Positions 7,492-10,815 of a stretch of 10,815 bases of DNA are shown one piece after another. The translations under genes and the position numbers were made by a program. Source of the DNA: Thermoplasmata archaeon (lineage in GTDB: Archaea; Thermoplasmatota; DTKX01; GCA-020343715); the NCBI GenBank assembly GCA_020343715.1, contig CP070808.1:1045268-1056082 (forward strand), written 5' to 3'. The notes beneath the pieces were generated by a model that made no database searches, was not told where the DNA came from, and saw only the letters and a list, made by a program, of their open reading frames with translations. How positions within the stretch are numbered: the stretch's first letter is position 1; each line of letters begins with the position of its first letter.

Positions 7492-9004
7492 CGCCCGGTC
7501 TCCTCCGGATGTACAATAGCGCTATTATGATGACAACCGCGACGACGGAGACAGCGATGACCACGTAGAGCATGTCGATGGCCTGTCCGTCATCGTCGTC
7601 GTCATCATCGGGATCGGGTGGGTGCACCACCTTGAACGTTGTCTGGTTCGTGGTGTGCTGGAAATCGTCGCCGGTCATGACCACCATGGTATTGGTACCC
7701 GATGGCAGGTAGGATATGTTGATCTCGAGGGACCACCTGCCATCCGCCCAGACGGGCGCCGTCCCGTTGTACTCACCTACCTCGACGTTTATGTAGACCA
7801 CGTTGTCCCAGTCGTCGTAGTACGTCCCCGTGGCGGTGAAGTTCTCCGAGTACTCCTTCCCCTCCTCGGGGACCTCGATGGTAATGACAGGGGGATCGTT
7901 GTAGTCGATGGTGAGGTTCAGAAGCCTGATCGTTCCGTCCTCGAAACCGAGCCAGGCCTGCCCCTCCACCATGGGGTCGGTGGCCAAGGAGGTCAGCGCG
8001 ACGGGGTAATCCATCGGCCCAGACAGGTGTGTGGCCGGGTCGGAGTCGATGTTATAGACGTACGCGTTCACCTGGGACCCACCTGAGGCCCCAGGGGTGA
8101 CCGCCATGTAGTACGGGGTGCCACCCATGAACATCCAGGCGATGCCTTGGATGGGACCATCGCCGAAATAGGCGGACCTCTCGTGGATCAGGGGAAAGTT
8201 GTACCAGAAGGCCACGCTGCCGTCCTCGTAGCCAACGATGTACGTGAACCTGGCGGACGTGGCAAGCGAGTCGGCGGTAGGCGCAGCCTCGTGACCGCCC
8301 ATGTTCGTCAAGGTGGTCCAATCGGAGCTATCCACGGTCCAGGTAGTGCCGGTCTCGTCCACGGCCAGGAGCAAGGAGCCGGTTATCCCTAACCGGACGA
8401 TGGTGGTGTTGTCCGCCCATTCGAAGTCCCTGCGGATGTTGGAGCTGTGTGTCTCGATGAGGATGAGGCGAGAGGTTCCGTTGGCGTCCCTGCCGGCCAG
8501 GGCGAGTATCATGTCTTCACCGACGAAAACTGCAGAATCAAGCCGGTCCAGCGGGGTTGTGTAGTTGTCGAACATCTGGTCCGAAAGCTTGTACGTCTCG
8601 GCGTCCCAGAGCCAGAACAGGTCATGGTCCACCTCCTCGGCGCTCCCCCAGGCGCAGATCCATCTGGTCTTAACGGACCAGCGGACCCCCTCTATGACCG
8701 CCCCCTCATGGGGAGGTTCCAGCACCGCCAGGGTCTCCAGCTCCCGGTCGGTCACCCTAAGGTCCCCAGGGGAGGAGTAGCCGAGTAAAGCCAGTCTGTC
8801 GCCCTCGGACGTCAGGTCGATCTGATCGATGTTTCCCTGGCCTCCCGGGTCGTTCCATGTCCCTATCTCCTTCATCTCCATGCGATAGTTGTCCGTGACG
8901 ATGGCAGAGGCGATCGTTGCCGTGAGGATCACCAGGAACATCGCCAAGAGACAACGCCATACCCAGCGTCTCGAGAAGCCAGTCCTCCCGGTCGTGTGTG
9001 TCAT
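7478..9004 (-). CDS. Secreted, membrane-anchored beta-propeller/Ig-like surface protein, paralogue C
   Basis: A 508-residue protein of unknown function, first gene of the C-B operon. Signal peptide about 1-34 with an ASA cleavage motif. The propeller (about 60-370) can be divided into seven units of about 36-50 residues, each with WD40/YVTN-like beta strands (for example VGYEDGSVAFW and LGFEDGTIRLLNL). Ig-like domain about 371-460 (PPVITIEVPEEGKEY). Asp-rich linker with seven consecutive Asp at 466-472. Membrane helix about 478-499, then RRRPGDERT inside. Sequons include N147, N175, N199, N363, N429 and N453. Start choice: ATG 9004 is preferred because GGGTGGG lies seven bases upstream; the alternative GTG at 9016, giving 512 residues, falls inside that ribosome-binding run. 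A TATA box at 9043-9050 places transcription start near 9021. Such proteins may bind ligands or partners or build the envelope; the sequence does not say which. Confidence 0.9.
   Translation of the reverse strand: MTHTTGRTGFSRRWVWRCLLAMFLVILTATIASAIVTDNYRMEMKEIGTWNDPGGQGNIDQIDLTSEGDRLALLGYSSPGDLRVTDRELETLAVLEPPHEGAVIEGVRWSVKTRWICAWGSAEEVDHDLFWLWDAETYKLSDQMFDNYTTPLDRLDSAVFVGEDMILALAGRDANGTSRLILIETHSSNIRRDFEWADNTTIVRLGITGSLLLAVDETGTTWTVDSSDWTTLTNMGGHEAAPTADSLATSARFTYIVGYEDGSVAFWYNFPLIHERSAYFGDGPIQGIAWMFMGGTPYYMAVTPGASGGSQVNAYVYNIDSDPATHLSGPMDYPVALTSLATDPMVEGQAWLGFEDGTIRLLNLTIDYNDPPVITIEVPEEGKEYSENFTATGTYYDDWDNVVYINVEVGEYNGTAPVWADGRWSLEINISYLPSGTNTMVVMTGDDFQHTTNQTTFKVVHPPDPDDDDDDDGQAIDMLYVVIAVSVVAVVIIIALLYIRRRPGDERT
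7501..7506 (-). promoter_or_regulatory. Shine-Dalgarno sequence of paralogue B
   Basis: GGAGGA on the minus strand lies nine bases before the ATG at 7491 and within the last codons of paralogue C. It fixes the upstream ATG as the likely start and argues for coupled translation across the 14-base overlap. Confidence 0.65.
7589..7610 (-). repeat. GAY triplet run encoding the Asp-rich linker of paralogue C
   Basis: A run of GAT/GAC codons encodes seven consecutive aspartates between the Ig-like domain and the membrane helix. It mixes GAC and GAT, so it is not a perfect microsatellite. Paralogue B has only a short acidic stretch (GDGEDDE) at the same place and paralogue A has none. Confidence 0.8.
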
Positions 9005-9011
9005 GGAGTTG

Positions 9012-9018
9012 CCCACCC
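9012..9018 (-). promoter_or_regulatory. Shine-Dalgarno-like sequence of paralogue C
   Basis: GGGTGGG on the minus strand ends seven bases before ATG 9004. It contains the alternative GTG start at 9016, which is why the ATG is preferred. Confidence 0.45.
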
Positions 9019-9040
9019 GGTCGTCATAGATGGCATCTGT

Positions 9041-9052
9041 GGATATAAAAGA
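9041..9052 (-). promoter_or_regulatory. TATA box of the C-B propeller operon
   Basis: On the minus strand the sequence reads TCTTTTATATCC, a close match to the archaeal TATA element. Its centre is about 43 bases before ATG 9004, so transcription would begin near 9021 with a leader of about 17 bases that can hold the GGGTGGG site. Confidence 0.65.
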
Positions 9053-9106
9053 ACTACTCGTTCCTCACCCGAGGCTGGCGGCACCAGACGGTCGGCACAG
9101 CCCTCC

Positions 9107-9121
9107 GCGAAAGTATTATTA
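9107..9121 (+). promoter_or_regulatory. BRE/TATA promoter of queC-queE
   Basis: GCGAAAG (BRE-like) is followed directly by TATTATTA. The TATA centre is about 29 bases before the queC ATG, so the message should begin within a few bases of the start codon. No Shine-Dalgarno sequence is seen before the ATG, which fits a nearly leaderless transcript. The 142-base region 9005-9146 thus holds two divergent, non-overlapping promoters and nothing else recognised. Confidence 0.6.
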
Positions 9122-9146
9122 GATTGCCCATACCATCCGCCAGCGC

Positions 9147-9965
9147 ATGTCCGAGGGGGGACAGAAGACCGCAGTTGTACTCCTGTCGGGAGGCCTGGAC
9201 AGCTCGGTCACCCTCGCCATGGCCATCGACGAGGGATACAAGGTCCACGCGCTTACCGTGGACTACGGCCAGCGGCACCAGCGGGAGCTGGACGCCGCCA
9301 GGGCCATAGCCAAGCATTACGGGGTGGACCACAAGACGGTCCGGGTGGACCTGTCGGCCTTCGGGGGCTCGGCCCTCACCGATGGCCTCATCAAGGTGCC
9401 AGCGGACACCCCCGAGAATGAGATAGGTTCTTCGATACCACCCACCTACGTCCCCGCGAGGAACACCGTCTTCATCTCGATAGCAGCCGCATGGGCCGAG
9501 GCCTTGGTCGCCGATGCGGTATTCATAGGCGCCAACGCCGTGGACTACTCCGGATACCCCGACTGCAGGCCTGAGTTCATCGAGGCGATGGAGAAGGCCA
9601 TAGCGATGGGTACGAAGCGGGGCGTGGAGGGCAACCCCATCCAGATAATCGCTCCCGTGCTGAGGTTCAAGAAGGGTGAGATCGTCTACAAGGGATTGAA
9701 CCTGGACGTGCCGTTCAACCTGACGTGGTCGTGCTACAGGGGCCGGTTGAAGGCCTGCGGTCACTGCGACAGCTGCATACTTCGCCTCCGGGGCTTCGCG
9801 GACGCCGCCGCCATAGACCCCCTGGAGTACGAGTTGAAGACCCGCAGGCCCGACAAGATGCGCCTTCGAGGGAAGAACCCTGGCTTCGTTGTAGCCGAGC
9901 TGGTGGAGGAGGACGCCATGGAGGAGCCGGCCGGCATCGCCCGCTCCAAGGGTGGTGACGCCTGA
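9147..9965 (+). CDS. queC: 7-cyano-7-deazaguanine (preQ0) synthase QueC
   Basis: QueC converts 7-carboxy-7-deazaguanine to preQ0 using ATP and ammonia. In archaea preQ0 is inserted in tRNA at position 15 and becomes archaeosine. The sequence has the PP-loop SGGLDSS (residues 14-20), DYGQRHQRE, the YVPARN motif, YSGYPDCRPEF, and the zinc-binding cysteines C196, C204, C207 and C210. The core ends at the usual DPLEYE near residue 229, but the protein continues for about 43 more residues, first basic and then acidic, giving 272 residues instead of the usual 220-235. No glutamine amidotransferase domain is fused. ATG 9147 fits both the promoter and the start of the PP-loop strand. The stop overlaps the queE start by one base (TGATG). 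Confidence 0.96.
   Translation: MSEGGQKTAVVLLSGGLDSSVTLAMAIDEGYKVHALTVDYGQRHQRELDAARAIAKHYGVDHKTVRVDLSAFGGSALTDGLIKVPADTPENEIGSSIPPTYVPARNTVFISIAAAWAEALVADAVFIGANAVDYSGYPDCRPEFIEAMEKAIAMGTKRGVEGNPIQIIAPVLRFKKGEIVYKGLNLDVPFNLTWSCYRGRLKACGHCDSCILRLRGFADAAAIDPLEYELKTRRPDKMRLRGKNPGFVVAELVEEDAMEEPAGIARSKGGDA
9951..9958 (+). promoter_or_regulatory. Shine-Dalgarno sequence of queE
   Basis: GGTGGTGA inside the last codons of queC differs at one base from the archaeal anti-SD complement GGAGGTGA. It lies six bases before the queE ATG, supporting reinitiation or coupled translation. Confidence 0.6.
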
Positions 9966-10597
9966 TGGAGGTCTCCGAGATCTTCTTCTCCATCCAAGGA
10001 GAGGGCATTGACATAGGCCTTCCCACCGTGTTCGTGCGCACCTCCCGGTGCAACCTGGAGTGCAACTGGTGCGACACCACCTACTCGTGGGAGCCCGGAG
10101 AGGAGAGGAAGGTCAAGGACATCGTCGAGGAGGCCATGTCGTACGGCGTCAAGCGGGTTTGCATCTCCGGGGGAGAGCCCCTCCTGCAGGCGGAGGAGGT
10201 GGGCCATCTGGTCGAGGCCCTGGAGGGAGAGGGCTGCGAGATCTCCATCGAGACCAACGGCTCCATCGACATAGGCGCGGTGCCGAGGGGCGAGATGACC
10301 CACATGATCATGGACCTCAAGTGCCCCTCCTCCGGCATGCAGGACCGCAACCTCTTCACCAACATATCGAAGATGAGGTCCGACGACGTGCTCAAGTTCG
10401 TCATCGCCCACCAGGAGGACTACATCTACGCCAAGCGGTTGCTGGAACGGCAGCGACCCCCCTGCACCGTCGTGTTCCAGCCTGTGGGCGGGCTCGACCT
10501 TCGCGACCTGGCCGAGAGGGTGCTGGAGGACAGGCTCGACGTTCGGGTCCTCCTGCAGCTGCACAGGTTCATCTGGGGCGACAAGAGGGGGGTGTGA
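9965..10597 (+). CDS. queE: 7-carboxy-7-deazaguanine synthase QueE (radical SAM)
   Basis: QueE is the radical SAM enzyme that contracts 6-carboxytetrahydropterin to 7-carboxy-7-deazaguanine, the substrate of QueC, so the two adjacent genes carry out consecutive steps. At 210 residues it is of normal length for this small family. The N-terminal FFSIQGEG motif (7-14) and the CxxxCxxC cluster ligands C29, C33 and C36 (CNLECNWC) are intact, followed by the SGGEPLLQ motif (68-75) involved in SAM binding and ETNGS near 95. The C-terminal LQLHRFIWGD is typical of QueE. The ATG overlaps the queC stop and has a good ribosome-binding site. The stop in turn overlaps the start of the next frame. QueD and the transglycosylase are not in the window. 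Confidence 0.96.
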   Translation: MEVSEIFFSIQGEGIDIGLPTVFVRTSRCNLECNWCDTTYSWEPGEERKVKDIVEEAMSYGVKRVCISGGEPLLQAEEVGHLVEALEGEGCEISIETNGSIDIGAVPRGEMTHMIMDLKCPSSGMQDRNLFTNISKMRSDDVLKFVIAHQEDYIYAKRLLERQRPPCTVVFQPVGGLDLRDLAERVLEDRLDVRVLLQLHRFIWGDKRGV

Positions 10598-10815
10598 GGC
10601 TGCCGCACCGCCTGCCCAGGCCCATCGGAGTCCTCCTGGAGGTGGTGTACGACCAGGTGATGGCCCTGGGGTCCTCGACGTCCGATCCCGATGACTTCTA
10701 CCACCGGTTCTGGGGGCACCTGACCCGGGTCGAGCTGGCCATGCTCAAGGGGAAGGGCGACATGGTGCTGCCCGTGTTCCACCACCCCCTCCCGGCGATG
10801 AAGACCTACAGGAGC
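10594..10815 (+). CDS. Unrecognised protein, 3'-truncated by the window edge, coupled to queE
   Basis: A frame begins at GTG 10594, overlapping the queE stop by four bases (GTGA), and stays open for all 74 remaining codons. The visible part begins MRLPHRLPRPIGVLLEVVYD and contains a His- and Pro-rich segment, VLPVFHHPLPAMK. I do not recognise the family. It is not evidently QueD, QueF or a transglycosylase. Codon use matches the neighbours, with mostly G or C at third positions. The four-base overlap favours translation coupled to queE and hence possibly a related role, but this is inference. A GGAGGTG at 10638-10644 precedes a GTG at 10657 and an ATG at 10660, which are less likely alternative starts. 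Confidence 0.6.
   Translation, partial: MRLPHRLPRPIGVLLEVVYDQVMALGSSTSDPDDFYHRFWGHLTRVELAMLKGKGDMVLPVFHHPLPAMKTYRS

Noticed and set aside
7589..7610. GAY triplet run as a contingency (phase-variable) microsatellite
   Set aside because: It mixes GAC and GAT, and length changes in threes would not shift the frame; it simply encodes an Asp-rich linker.
8950..8985. Twin-arginine (Tat) signal, SRRWVW, in paralogue C
   Set aside because: The residues after RR fit the Tat consensus poorly, and paralogues A and B lack a twin arginine in this place. An ordinary Sec signal is simpler.
9005..9146. A small RNA or riboswitch (such as a preQ1/preQ0 sensor) upstream of queC
   Set aside because: The predicted start is almost at the queC ATG, so there is no leader to fold, and no conserved preQ1 riboswitch features were seen.

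Overview
The window looks archaeal, most plausibly a GC-rich member of the Thermoplasmatota, although the lineage is inference. Supporting signs: starts are preceded by TATA-like (and once BRE-like) elements at archaeal spacing, with very short or absent leaders. Three genes encode secreted proteins with a C-terminal membrane anchor and many N-glycosylation sequons. A queC-queE pair supplies preQ0, the precursor of archaeosine (or queuosine).

Layout. (1) Positions 2-4309, plus strand: uvrA, cut off by the left edge, then uvrC 12 bases later, two parts of the UvrABC excision nuclease; uvrB is not here. (2) Positions 4306-9004, minus strand: three paralogous surface proteins, each with a signal peptide, a probable seven-bladed beta-propeller, an Ig-like domain, one membrane helix and a short basic tail. 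The two right-hand genes overlap by 14 bases and form an operon read right to left; the left-hand one is more diverged and has its own promoter. (3) Positions 9147-10597, plus strand: queC and queE, coupled by a one-base overlap, followed by a third coupled reading frame that runs off the right edge and that I do not recognise.

The most unusual item is between the first and second propeller genes (about 5858-5974): a second copy of the 3' end of uvrC, encoding its last helix-hairpin-helix, in the same orientation and with its own stop codon. It overlaps the end of the second propeller gene just as real uvrC overlaps the end of the first. The copies match at 54 of 69 bases, and 12 of the 15 differences are at third codon positions, so they diverged while coding. 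This suggests either that the first propeller gene arrived with a foreign uvrC end by recombination, or that the remnant is itself a selected microprotein. An in-frame ATG about 24 bases after a TATA box leaves the second option open.

No tRNA, rRNA, CRISPR array, transposase or integrase was seen. The only substantial non-coding stretches are 5797-5857 and 9005-9146; both hold promoters.
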